Positions 53,167 to 64,000 of a stretch of DNA of 64,000 nucleotides are shown piece by piece (the first letter of the stretch is position 1; each line of letters opens with the position of its first letter). The notes under the pieces are model-generated. The model was given only the letters and a program-made list of their open reading frames with translations. It was not told the DNA's origin and ran no database searches. Origin of the DNA: Asparagopsis taxiformis (taxonomy: Eukaryota; Rhodophyta; Florideophyceae; Bonnemaisoniales; Bonnemaisoniaceae); contig JALQPE010002554.1 in assembly GCA_030407315.1 (NCBI GenBank), positions 160,556 through 224,555 on the forward strand, given 5' to 3'. Position numbers and translations under genes: made by a program.

Positions 53167-53184
53167 TGGTCTCTCGACCTAGAA
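53167..53184 (+). other. Family A primer binding site
   Basis: TGGTCTCTCGACCTAGAA, one base after the LTR; identical over 18 bases with the family B site. Confidence 0.8.
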
Positions 53185-53264
53185 GTTGCTACGAGCATAA
53201 CGACAACCAACGAGGTTGAGCTCTTTTACGTTAACGAAAAGCTACGTGCTACAGACGACGGTCT

Positions 53265-54380
53265 ATGAATTACGCTGTGTCGAATTCCAGCGCGTCGCCC
53301 AGGCAACCGTTGCCAACGTCAGCGGACGCCGAAGCCGACGTGGCCTTGTCAGCAGAAGCGATCTTCGCGACTGATCGATCTATCCCGCCGGATATCGAGG
53401 CGATCGGCCAGCTACCACGTACGGTAAGCCCGTTTGAGTCCGTGAGTATGGACCCCGCAACGCGCGGTCAGCTCAACGAAGGGAACGTGACTCCCACGGC
53501 ACTACGTGTAGTGTACGAAGACCTTCGAGGTCACATCGAAAGGGCGAGCGACGCGGCCGTCGACGAAGCCGTAAGGCAGAGACTCGGAGTCTCGGAGCGC
53601 GAAGCTCGTGCGTTACGTGAACGCTCAGCGACCCTCGAACGGGAAAACGAAGATTTACGAAACCGCCTCTCCGCCGTGGAGGGAAGACTCGACTCGTTTG
53701 TCGTAGTATTCAACGAAATCGTCGCCGGACGTTCCGCTCCGCCGAGCGGAAGCGATCCGAATTACGAAGGCTCGCGCGCCTATAACTCGCATCCTCCCCG
53801 GCCGTTCCGGGAGGATACCCACAACACCCGGTCCGACGACCCCGACAACGTACGGAAGGGGGGCGACAGTGCAACGAGCCATCGCCCACCCCGACGAGAC
53901 GCCACGAAGGCAATTACGTTTTAACGATACGCCAGACCACGCGCGGTCGGCGGACGCAGCACGTGCTGCGCAATTCGATACGAGAGCTCCCCCGCCACGT
54001 GAGACGTACATTCCGTGCTGGGTACGTTCGGCACGACGGACACGCGAGTCCACGAAAACGAACGTGCCGACGCGGTACGCTTACCAGGGAACGCCCTCGG
54101 ACCCGTTTGCCACGCGTTGGCAGAGCACACGACAATGCTCGACGCATTTGCGAACGTGGTGTCGTACCGCATGTACCGACTTAACGATGTACGTGAACAT
54201 CTCTACGTGAACGAGAGTCAAAGCGTACATAAGCTCAAACGTGAGCTGGAGGGACTTTTCCCTACGTTAAAGCCGTTCTCCGGCCGGAATCCGATTACGT
54301 TACTCGGATTCCTCGCCCACGTACGAGGAGGGGGAGGAGACGAATCCAAACGTGGAGCCCCCGAAACGCCGCGAGCGTAA
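53265..54380 (+). pseudogene. Family A gag, frameshifted and C-terminally deleted
   Basis: ATG 53265 starts an intact 219-residue part with a coiled coil (SEREARALRERSATLERENE, DLRNRLSAVEGRLDSF). Around 53870-54010 the natural reading moves to another frame (DTPDHARSADAARAAQFD), then returns (MLDAFANVVSYRMYRLNDVR, LKPFSGRNPITLLGFLAHV), matching the start of the family B capsid region. The sequence breaks off at about 54340: the rest of capsid and any zinc knuckle are missing. Confidence 0.75.
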
Positions 54381-54445
54381 CGCGGCCTCGATAGGCCGAG
54401 CCGAACGTTCTCGGTTCGCCTGACGAAGTACACGCGTGTACCGCG

Positions 54446-57400
54446 ATGTCGCAACGGACCGTCAACGTGACGACGGATGCGACCGGACTCGTGTTCCTCG
54501 AACCGAAAGCGTCGGTGCAATTCCGGCATGGGCTGCGCATAGCCAACGGAGTGGTCGACGTAGGACCGAGAGAGACGTTCTCTATCATCGTGTCGAACTT
54601 CACGAAGAAGGACGCGAATTGCCGAAAGGCGCAACGATTGCGTACGCGGTACGCTCCCCGCTGGGAATCGTCCACTCAAGCGTGAGGGCGGCGAAGCCCT
54701 CGCGAAGGTCTTGAACCTACCGCTAGTCGACGCGACGACACGGACGAATACGAACGGGTTGGGCGACGAAACGCCAGACCCGTTGGTCAACGAAAAGGGG
54801 AACGACCCCGCCACGGATTGGCAGTCGACAATCGATTTGTCGCACCTCGACGACGAGGATTTACGAAAGCGCATCAACGAGATGCTAGCTACACATTCGT
54901 CAATGTGGACGAGCGGACGCCTCGGCGAAATCAATGCTACGGAGCATCGAATCGAACTCGAACCGGGCACGCGGCCCATACGTTCAATGCCCTATCGACA
55001 GGGTCCGGCTCTGCGTACGATAGCCGAGGAGCAGATCACGAAGATGCTCAACGAAGGGGTTATCGAACCCGCGTCCAGCGAATGGGCGTCACCAATCGTG
55101 TTGGTGCCGAAGAAGGACGGATCCTTACGTTTCTGTGTCGACTACAGGCGTTTGAACGCGAAAACGATCGCTGATTCGTACCCGATTCCTCGTATGGAAG
55201 ATTGCCTCGATTCGCTTGGCGACGCCGCCATCTTCACGACACTCGATTGTAACGCCGGTACTGGCAATGCCCGTCTCCGCCGAGGACCGTGATAAGACAA
55301 CGTTTACGTCTTTCATGGGAACGTATCGCTACGTGCGAATGCCATTCGGGCTACGAAATGCCCCCGCTACGTTTCAGCGGACGTTGGACATAATCCTCTC
55401 CGGAGTACGTTGGCAATCGTGGGCTGTTTGTCTTAGACGACGTAATCGTCTTTTCGAAAGACCTCGAGTCTCACCGGTCACGTTGACCAGGTGCTTTCCC
55501 TGCTACGCGCAGCGGGAGTAACGTTAAAGCTCACGAAGTGCTCGTTCTTTCAACCACGCGTTGACTACCTGGGGCACGTGATTACCCCAGGGAAGCTGCA
55601 CCGTCGCAGCACGGAACAAGGAAGCCTTTCGTACGGCTACGTTCCCACGCGACAAGACGCAATGTCGATCGTTTTTGGGGCGGCCAACGTTTACCGCCGT
55701 TTCGTAAAGGCGTATGCCGAGATCGCGGCCACACTCAACACGATGTTGAAGAAGGACGCTTCCCCCGATTGGACGAACCCAACAAACGCGCAAACGAATG
55801 CGTTCGAAACGTTGAAGACAATACTGGTGTCGCCACCAGTATTGCACCTTCCGAAGGCGGGACGTCCGTTCATGATCGATACCGGACGCGTCGGCGTATC
55901 AGCTGGAGCTACGTTGCTCCAGCAGCAAAACGAAGACAAGCCCAACGAATGGGTGCCGATTGGGTACTGGTCGAAGACCCTGAACGAAACCGAACGCGGT
56001 GCTCGGCAACGGAGCGCGAGTGTTACTCCGTCGTGTGCGATAACGTCGCTCCGACCTACGTAGAGGGTCAACGATTACCGTACGTACGGATCACGAAGCC
56101 TTACGTTGGCTGATGACGTTAACGGACGCGTCCGGACGACTACTACGATGGAGGCTACGCGTTGCCGAATTCGATTTCGAAGTCACGTACAGACCTGGGC
56201 GCGTGCACCAGGTACCTGACGCTTTATCACGTGTGATATCTACGTATGACGACGGTCGACCCGTCGACGATGACGTACCATCGTACGGGGACGCGGTACT
56301 CGTGACGACTCGCAGTCGGCGACAACCCCACACGAAATGGGCAAGGACGAACGACGTCCGTGCGTAAAAAAGGCGACGAATGCCGGGGGTCACGACGACC
56401 CGTCTAACGAGACTCGTGACGGAACGAACATCAGCCACGACGGCTGGCCCCGATGGCCTCGAGTTCAACCGCGACGCGTCGCTCGATGACGTTCTTGACG
56501 AGGAACCGGATTTCCTCGACGAACAGCGCGCTGCTGAAGACGATTCGGCACGCGTGCCACCAGCTGACGTTCAGCTCCCCATTACGAGGGACGAGCTTAT
56601 CGAAGCTCAACGCGAGGACGCGTTCTGTCAAACGATACTGACACGACAGTCCGAGACGCAGGACGCTGCATTCTTCGAAGGCCACGATGGCCTACTCCGA
56701 CGCCGGAACCCTCACGATGAGGAACGTACGCAAATCGTTGTGCCGGCTTCGTTACGGCCGCGGCTGCTGGAGTTAACGCACCACCACGTCCTCGCTGGAC
56801 ATCCCGGGCAAACGCGTATGTACTATACCCTACGGAGGACGTACTACTGGCCCGCGATGGCCGCCGACATCCACGCAACGGTACGAAACTGCGTTGGATG
56901 TGCGAAGAACCGCGTGAAGCTTCGCAAACGGACGAACCCGTTACGTTTATTCCCGGCCACGGAGCCGCTGCGAGACCTATGTATCGACATACTAGGTCCG
57001 CTTACGAAGACCACGCGTGGCAACCGATTTATTCTCGTGATAACGGACCGCTTCACGAAGCTAACTAGAGTCGTACCTCTACGTAATATCGATTCCGCCA
57101 ACGTGGCGAGCGCGTTCGTCAACGCATGGGTCTTCTCGTATGGACCCCCACGGACGCTCATAAGCGATAACGGAAAGCAGTTCGCTGCTAAGTTTTCCAG
57201 CGCGTCTGCAACGAGAGATTGGCGTAACGAACGTCTTCACGTCGACGTACCACCCCCAAACGAACGGGCAGGTGGAGCGCTACAACAGGACGATCCTGGC
57301 GATGCTGCGCAATTACGTGAACGAAAACCAGAACGACCTGGATCGATACGCATCGGCGTTAACGTTTGCGTACAACACGCATGTGCATTCGAGCACGGGC

Positions 57401-58033
57401 ACGACGCCCTTCGATTTGATTCTCACGAATCCACCGCCACCGTTGGCGCTACACACGTCGGTAACGAACCGCGAACTACCCGACGGGGGAGGGCGAGCCA
57501 CTTACGTGCGTGAGCTCGCCACAACGATGGATAACGCGTATCGAACGCTGAAGCCGCGCAGGCACGTTATAAACGAAATTTCGACAAGCGAGTCCGTGTC
57601 TCGAATCGAAACATCCCGCGCGGGAGAATACGTATTCATCGACCCGACGGACGGGACCACGAAGGGCGCGAAGCTCGGCAACCACGCGTTGGGACCGTTC
57701 CGCGTACTACGTAACGACGTACGAACGTTCGTCATCCAACGAGGAGACGTAGTTGAACGTGTCAACTCGGACCGCGTTGCGTACGCGCCAACGCCGGCGA
57801 ACGCGCCCCCGCCGGAGCCATACGATGCCACCGAGGCAGACCTCGACAAGAACCGCGACGGTCCAGCGTATGTAGTAGACGACCTACTCAACCACCGCGT
57901 GAACGAGGACGGAACGTTAGACTTCCTCGTGAAGTGGGTCGGGTATCGTAACCCTACGTGGGAACCCCGCCGGAACGTATCTGAAGAGAGCGTCTCTCGA
58001 TACTTCGCACGCGTGCGACGAGCAACAACGTGA
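54446..58033 (+). pseudogene. Family A pol with chromodomain, multiple frameshifts, no protease
   Basis: Begins in the protease-RT linker (VFLEPKASVQFRHGLRIANG). RT: SEWASPIVLVPKKDGSLRFC, YRYVRMPFGLRNAPATFQ, and the catalytic region as VLDDVIVFSKDLESH in a shifted frame at about 55430. RNase H: DTGRVGVSAGATLLQQ and VTYRPGRVHQVPDALSR. Integrase: HHHVLAGHPGQTRMYY...CVGCAKN, LCIDILGPLTKT, LISDNGKQF; the third acidic residue is in the frame starting at 57272 (VERYNRTI). C-terminal chromodomain FLVKWVGYRNPTWEPRRNV ends at 58033. At least five frame changes; non-functional as it stands, or affected by assembly indels. Confidence 0.85.
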
Positions 58034-60332
58034 AAGGCCACGACGGCCCCCGAAAACGCACACGAGCGTCGGGTTTAGCGCACGCGTGCGCGACGTTGCA
58101 CGATGCAACAAACGAAGGCGACGAGCCGCACGAACGAGAAGCGAAGGCACAACGAGTGGCGGGACGTCCACCCTTGCGTTGGGGGGGCGCGATGCGTGCT
58201 AGAGCCGTCGCTCTTTTCGTTTTTCGACACCATACGTTGGTGGAGGCACGAGCGCCAACGAAAGATTGGACGACGAGTCCACGCGCGGACGATTCACACG
58301 ATGTGAAGAGCCACGACTGGCTCGACAGTGTTGACCGTCCCACGGGCAAAGGTGACGACACCACGGGCCACGGACGGACAACACGTCAGATTTTTCGCGC
58401 GAAAAAATTATACGTGGGCCAGCGGGGCCATGGACGCACGGTACGAAAAATCGGGCCGATTACAGTGCGCTAATCCGGCCAAATCTCGGGACACGCGTGC
58501 CCCGAAAATTTCGTAATTTCGGCATGCACGTGAGCCATCGTACGTCCCCGTGGACAACCGCTGACAACGAGTCGCATCGACCAACGAGGTCAACGCCAAA
58601 CAGCTCGCGAGCTAACGGCAACGTGACGCCGGAAGGCGGAGAAACGACGTAGGACGGACGCGTCCCTGGCGAAGATGGCAACGGCCTCATTACGAAACAT
58701 CCCGCACGAAGCGGAACGAAGCTATACGTTAGCTGACGAATTAGACCAACGGGTCTCAGCGCACGAAGCGCGCGAGTAAAGCGTGCGAACGACGAGCCAA
58801 CGAGGCCGCGACGACGGACGGCGAACCGTATCGCCATCGTGAGGCACGACGCCGAACGCGGTAGCCACGTACGGCAACCACGGAACGACACACGGTGTCC
58901 TGCCACGCGGGCATAACGAACGACGCGCGGAAGCGAAAAGCCCGCCGGCCAGTCGAACGCACGTAACGAAACACGAATACGCAACGGCGTACAAGCTGGT
59001 AGCCAACGTAAACGGCACAGCTGAAGGCAACAAGCCGACGAAAAGTTGGCTCACGTAACAGCCTCAAACGCCCGCGGGCATGCGAAACGACTTCGTCAAT
59101 CGCGTCCCCGTCGGGTTCGCAAGTCGAATGAACGAATACGCAACGGCGTAAAGGTCGAGCATACGTATGCCCAGGTGCACGTCGCACCACATAACGAACG
59201 AGCTAACGAAACGCTCCTCGGACGCCGGGCGAACGACGCCGCCACGCGAACGGACTAGCGCAACGATTGCGCCACGGCTAACGTGAAGCCGCGGAACGTG
59301 AAGCGCGACGGCGCTAACGGTGTTAAAGGCTATACGAAAAGCCAAGCCCGCCGGCAAAAACGTTGTCTACGGAACTGCGACGCACCACGACGCACTGCCG
59401 CGTACACGCAACGGCGTGTGAAACGTCAAGCCAACTCACGCGCGAGTCGGCCTGACGCTTAGCGAATTTTCCGTCCAGCTCCCGGAGCAAATTAAAATTG
59501 GCACCGACGTGCTACGTGCCAGAGAGCTCGAATGCTCAACGGAATTCGACACCCGACGGGGTTATCCGCACGAGGAACGACGGCGGAAACGAATTCCGAG
59601 ATAGTTACAAAATGATAACGCCACTGGCCAACGTGAAGCCGCGGCAACGCGAAGCGCGACGGCGCTAATGACGTCAACGGCTATACGAAAAGCCAAGCCC
59701 GCCGGCCACACGTCGTCAACGAAACCGCAACGTACTGCGACGAATTACTGCGTACACGCCACGGCGTAGAACGTCAAACCGACTCACGCGCACGTCGGTC
59801 TGACGTTCGACGAATTTTCCGCCAAGCTCATCGGAGCAAAATTAAAATTCGGCACCGATGTGCTACGCGCTAAGGAGCTCGAATGCTCAACGAAATCCGA
59901 CACCCGACGGGGTTATTCGAACGAGAAACGACGGCGGGAAAACGATTTGCGAGTTAGTTACTAAATGATACGCACGCCAACGGGCTCTAAGATCGAGGTT
60001 AACGTACCACTCGCAGTGAAAAGCCGCGCTACGCGCCGCCGCTTTGCCGAATAATTGCGTGTGTGATACGAACCTGCCAACGGCACGCGGCCGCCGCGAA
60101 CTCGAAACCACGGGCTACGTAAGCCATACGACACCCGACGGGGTAGACGCCACAACCAAAAAAATTGTGGGGAGGGGCTTAACGTAAAACCCCTCCTCTC
60201 CTGCAGACGACCTGCCAAACGCAAATTACGAAGCTCAACGGAGCCATGCGATTACGCAAAGAAACAAGACGAAGTTTACGAAGCAATACGATGCTAGAGC
60301 CGACGTGGCCTACGAACTAACCTAGGAACGAC
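58034..60332 (+). other. Noncoding spacer of family A between chromodomain and antisense ORF
   Basis: 2.3 kb without a credible ORF on either strand, rich in AACG/ACGA. Contains a direct tandem duplication (59281-59980) and a third partial reuse of CGACACCCGACGGGG at about 60130. The final part (60290-60332) is where the truncated copy at 5999 begins. Confidence 0.6.
59281..59980 (+). repeat. Two diverged tandem copies of a 350-bp unit
   Basis: 59281-59630 and 59631-59980 align throughout (both begin ACGTGAAGCCGCGG, share GGCTATACGAAAAGCCAAGC and GAGCTCGAATGCTCAACG) with many substitutions, so the duplication is older than this insertion. Confidence 0.8.
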
Positions 60333-62571
60333 CTAGTAGCGACGAGAACGCTTGCCCGCAGGGTCATACGGACCAGGGCCTTCGCCGCGGCTATCGTGGC
60401 TGCGGCTGCGACTGGGGCTGAACGAGAGCGTACGGCGCGACGGATCGAGGTACTGCGTGACCACGGGGGCTCGCTCGCGACGAGACGCGGGATCCCTAGC
60501 GTAAGGATCCGCAGTCCCGTGACTGCGCGTATCCGAGGGGCGCGCCGGAGCGGGGTCGCGTGGCAGGTACGCCGCTGCGTGACCATACCCGACGGGGTCG
60601 CCGAAGCCGCCGCCACTCGCGTAACCGTACGTTCATTACGAACGCCAACGGGCGGCGCGTAACTACGAGTCGCCGCGGCGAGACGCTCCGAAATCGCGCG
60701 TTCCGTTGCCAAGCGGGCAGTCAGGTCCAACGTCTGGGCCCTGAACTCTTCGGCTGCGCGAGCCACGGACGAGATGAGGGAACGGATAACCCAGCCGTCC
60801 GCACGAGGCGGAGCGGACATCGACGTACCGAGAAGCCGACGGGCATCCTCATCGGAGACGCGGTCGTCCAGGCTCACGAAGCGTGGCGCGCGTTCGGCCG
60901 GCGTGGCCACATTCGGACGACCGACCTGGGCAAACGTTGCCCCTGTCCGTAGCCTCGCGTGGCACGACCTCTCGAGGATCCGGCGCACGCGGCGCTTCGT
61001 TTTGATGGCCACGACGGCCAGAACGTGTCCCTCGGGGGCGCTCGTTGCCCCCGAGGCCGCCGAAATAACCGGCACGATTGCCACGACGGCGTTCGGAACG
61101 GGAAGCGACCCGCGGCACGTAAGCCCCATTCGCTACGAACGGAGACGAACTCCTGGTTATCGCCGCTTGCGTAATCGGGACGTATAACCCGATACTCCGG
61201 CCCCAACGCAAGGGCGCCGCGAACCTCAGCCAACGCGCTGGTGGTAACGGAGACAAACGTGTCGGAACCGTCCACCGGGATTGCACGAAGCATCTCGTAA
61301 TCGGCCAGGAAGTCCAACGTGGACTCCGGCAGCAGGCACGCGCGCCCCGAAACACACGACGTTCCACGAATAGCGAGCACGCGAGCATCGCTGCGTGTTC
61401 GATGTCCACGGCCATGAGGAAACGTTCCTTCACGGGGGCAGGCGCGTCCTTCACGGCATCGGTGAAATAATGTACCACGCGTGGTATAACGTGGACGACC
61501 CACGGGGGTACGGAAACTCCTCTACTACATCCGGCAACGGCGGGAAGTAGAGCTCGCTCGGGACGACCCACGGAGCTGACGCGTGCGACACACGATAGTC
61601 GTCCGCGTTCACGTGGCGGAGAGCGAAGTGGTCATCGTACGACACGACGCTTTTGGAGATGACGCTCAACGAAAGAGCAGTCTTCCATTCGGCACGTTGC
61701 CTTTCGGAAAGTGTCCGCGGACATACGAATACGGACGACACCGAGATGAACGGCGGTTCCTCGGGCGTCCCCTTCCATAAGTATGCGTCCATACGGTCGA
61801 CGTAGATCTCGCTCGTTGACGTCACGCAAACACGAGCGGTTCGCAACGTATCGACGCTGGGATCTGGTAACGTTCCGATCCCGGCGGCCCGTTGGCGAAA
61901 CGACGCCCGGCTGCTCGCCCCCACGTATCTTCGGCGGAACGGCATATAGTCGACGACCGCGGGGCGTCCAGACGATCTCTAGCCAACGTGGCGAGATCGT
62001 CATCCGTGATACCCACGCGGGGCAAACGCAGCCCACGCGTGGGTCAGGACGCCTACGTTTAGCGCCGCACCGCCACGTGAGGCGGTGTGCCGACTGTCCC
62101 AACGGGGTCACCACCCTCCGGCGAGGGGTCCTGGCGAGGAGAACGCGGCGAGCCATCACGACGAGGCACGCCCGTGCGGGCCGCCGCCACAGCACGACGG
62201 CGAACGAGCGGCCGCTGCCATCGCGGCTACACCCATCGAAGGGGCCGCGGCATCCGGAATGATGGGTGACGAATTCCCCGAGTCGGACGCCGTTGCATCA
62301 TCACGTGGGGCGACGGCCCTAGCAGCCTCGGCAGGCGTCACGGAAGCCACCAGGCGAGACGGAGCCATCGGGCGAGACGAAGAGGCGACGGCCTGCGAAG
62401 CAACGGCTTCTCCCGCCCTCACGGATGGGCGGGCGCGACGGACGCTTCCGTCGCTGGCGGCGCACCGGCCCCGACGAGGGAGGGAGCGCCCTGCGAAGGG
62501 TTTCTCGCTCCACCTCCAGCAGAGCCGGCGGGCCGCGGGGTGTTAGCATCGGTACTGCGAGTCGTAACCAT
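60333..62571 (-). pseudogene. Family A antisense ORF, second copy, frameshifted
   Basis: Homologous throughout with 6042-8270. Starts MVTTRSTDANTPRPAG at 62571, keeps the Trp codon where the other copy has amber, but has several one-base indels (for example near 61480 and 61840). The hydrophobic stretch upstream (ALVVVLVALVVIIVYSV) is preserved. On the minus strand a TATTTAAG element lies near 62780. Confidence 0.75.
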
Positions 62572-63163
62572 CGTGGTTACGCTGTACACGATAATTACGA
62601 CGAGTGCAACGAGCACGACGACGAGAGCCACGCGGGCTAAACGGAACAAGAGAACGAAAGAACGGAGGTAGTAGTACCCAGCGGGGGAAGAGGATAAGGG
62701 AGAACGAAAGGCAACGGCCTGGATGACGATGGTGAGAGGAAGGGTGAGCGACGATCGCTATCACGTTAAGCCGCCGCTTAAATATCCTTCGGACGACCGT
62801 TGTCGACATGCCCGCTGGCAGATTCACGAAAAGGCCGCGGCCTGCGCTCGTATCGCGCTGAATTGACGCACACCCGCGTGGTGGAATTGGACACTGCATC
62901 CGTTGCAGGAAAACGCCTAAGCGAGGCATTGACGTACGACGCCAACGGGCGGGCCGCGATGATTACGAAAGAGCCGGAGCGCACGCGCGCGCTCCGGCGC
63001 CGTGGCGATTCGATCAGCCAACCGGGCCATGTACGTTTCAACGAGATTTTTCGGGACAACTGCCACGTCCGCAGTTGTACCCGAAAAGGCGCCACGGCCC
63101 CGTGTCTCAGGCGCGTCCTGACGGGCTCGCGTGGCCGGGAGTCCACGTGTGGGGGTGGGGCTG

Positions 63164-63838
63164 TGTAGTATACGTGGCAATTCCGAAATGCAAATATTAC
63201 GTTTTTCCGCGGAATTCGAATTTCGCCGGATACGACCGGCGACAGCAATGAACGCACGAACATTGCTGGCGCATGCGCGCGCGCAACCTGCACACGTGTG
63301 CAACGAACGTATGGCAACGGCCAACGGACCAACGGGTCCCTACGTGTGAACCACAAGGTCCTTTCCCATTCGGGGACGTTACGAACAGTGTTTAACACTG
63401 TAAAGCGATGCCATCGTGGCCATATAGGTATTGGCATCGTGCCGGGAGGGAAAGGGGACAAGACAACGATCGAGCAACGGCTCTAGTCTACGACTGACTT
63501 CTACGTTTGACGTTTACGTTTGGCCTATAACGAGGCTTCGTCTCCGTCGAGCTGCGTACTCCCTACCCATCGCCGCACGTAAGGCTGATTGCGTGTAGTG
63601 CCTCCGGGCTTGGTTTGAGAGCGCCTCCGGTGACGTACCACCTCGTTTGCTAAACGTAATCCTCGCGTGGATGTGTTGCGTCGTGACGCTCGTGGTCTAC
63701 TCGCTAACCCACTCTCCCTCTCTACCGTTCTAACAATACAGTCAAACACCAGCGGGTGGGACTGCTCGTTTCGTTTCGTAAGGACAGCGTGTCGTAGCTC
63801 GTACCAGCTATCTAGAACTCTCATAACGTGGTTCCACA
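63164..63838 (+). repeat. Family A 3' LTR (675 bp)
   Basis: TGTAGTATACG to GTTCCACA; preceded by the G-rich polypurine tract and followed by A plus the target duplication AATTG. Confidence 0.9.
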
Positions 63839-64000
63839 AAATTGTTCACAATAAGGCTGAATGAGACCATGCCAAAATGGGGCTAATATGCCGCAGGGAC
63901 GTATTACAAAATACTGACCATCAAGCAAATTGTTAAGTACAAAGCGGTGGGGCCCGCGAACATAAACCACTCGTTGCGCCAATCCCAACCTCGCGTATTC
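63839..64000. other. Right flank of the family A insertion
   Basis: Continuation of the older element interrupted at 52506. One frame gives YYKILTIKQIVKYKAVGPAN, but nothing is identifiable in 160 bp. Confidence 0.3.

Larger units (their letters stand above)
52506..63838 (+). mobile_element. Family A Ty3/gypsy chromovirus, full length (11.3 kb), decayed, with antisense ORF
   Basis: LTRs at 52506-53165 and 63164-63838; target duplication AATTG (52501-52505, 63840-63844, one extra A at 63839). Primer site, gag, pol with chromodomain, a 2.3-kb noncoding spacer holding a 350-bp tandem duplication, an antisense ORF, and a polypurine tract (GTGGGGGTGGGGCTG, ending 63163). Gag/pol is broken by many small indels and lacks the nucleocapsid and protease region. 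CpG- and ACG-rich throughout. Confidence 0.9.

Overview
The window looks like nuclear DNA of a eukaryote with few introns. Nothing bacterial is supported: there are no operons, no Shine-Dalgarno spacing and no prokaryotic gene families beyond one ParB-like motif. It is dominated by nested transposable elements between a few single-exon host genes, several of them broken. A red alga of the florideophyte type is my best guess, from the compact intron-poor genes, dense chromovirus and Copia elements, and a carbohydrate-type glycosyltransferase. That is inference; a fungus or another alga is not excluded.

Layout. 1-5998 is host-like: a long minus-strand gene running off the left edge (ParB/Srx-like DGxHR motif), two small plus-strand genes associated with perfect palindromes, a minus-strand PWP2/UTP1 remnant and a divergent glycosyltransferase pseudogene. 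5999-9528 is the 3' part of a chromovirus (family A: large antisense ORF plus LTR), joined on the left to the glycosyltransferase and abutting on the right a second Ty3/gypsy family (family B, minus strand, 9529-13441; gag, protease and 5' LTR only). 13770-17796 is a PIF/Harbinger DNA transposon with about 480-bp terminal inverted repeats. A pogo/Tigger-type transposase pseudogene follows, then a secreted cysteine-rich protein gene (20937-21656).

23752-30083 is a second small secreted cysteine-rich gene split by a near-intact Ty3/gypsy chromovirus (23940-29942, target duplication GGCTG). 30949-37169 is an intact-looking Ty1/copia element on the minus strand with apparently identical 490-bp LTRs and target duplication ATAAA. 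37891-42597 holds a tandem pair of paralogous three-helix membrane protein genes; the second is broken by a solo LTR (target duplication AATGG). 44552-45138 is a MITE-like element. 45182-49918 is a second Copia element (target duplication GTTTC) with three in-frame stops. 50106-50766 is a solo family A LTR (target duplication ATCCC). 52506-63838 is a full-length but decayed 11.3-kb family A chromovirus (target duplication AATTG) inserted into an older degenerate retroelement.

The retroelements show several unusual arrangements: a large antisense ORF between pol and the 3' LTR of family A, with its own TATA-like element; a five-hairpin array with compensating stem changes in the leader of the 23.9-29.9 kb chromovirus; gag/pol overlaps in the -1 frame in three elements, one with a canonical GGGAAAC slippery heptamer; and an internal initiator-tRNA primer site in the 45-50 kb Copia. 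Many frameshifts sit at homopolymers or short repeats, so some may be assembly errors rather than biological decay. All identifications are by eye; no database search was run.
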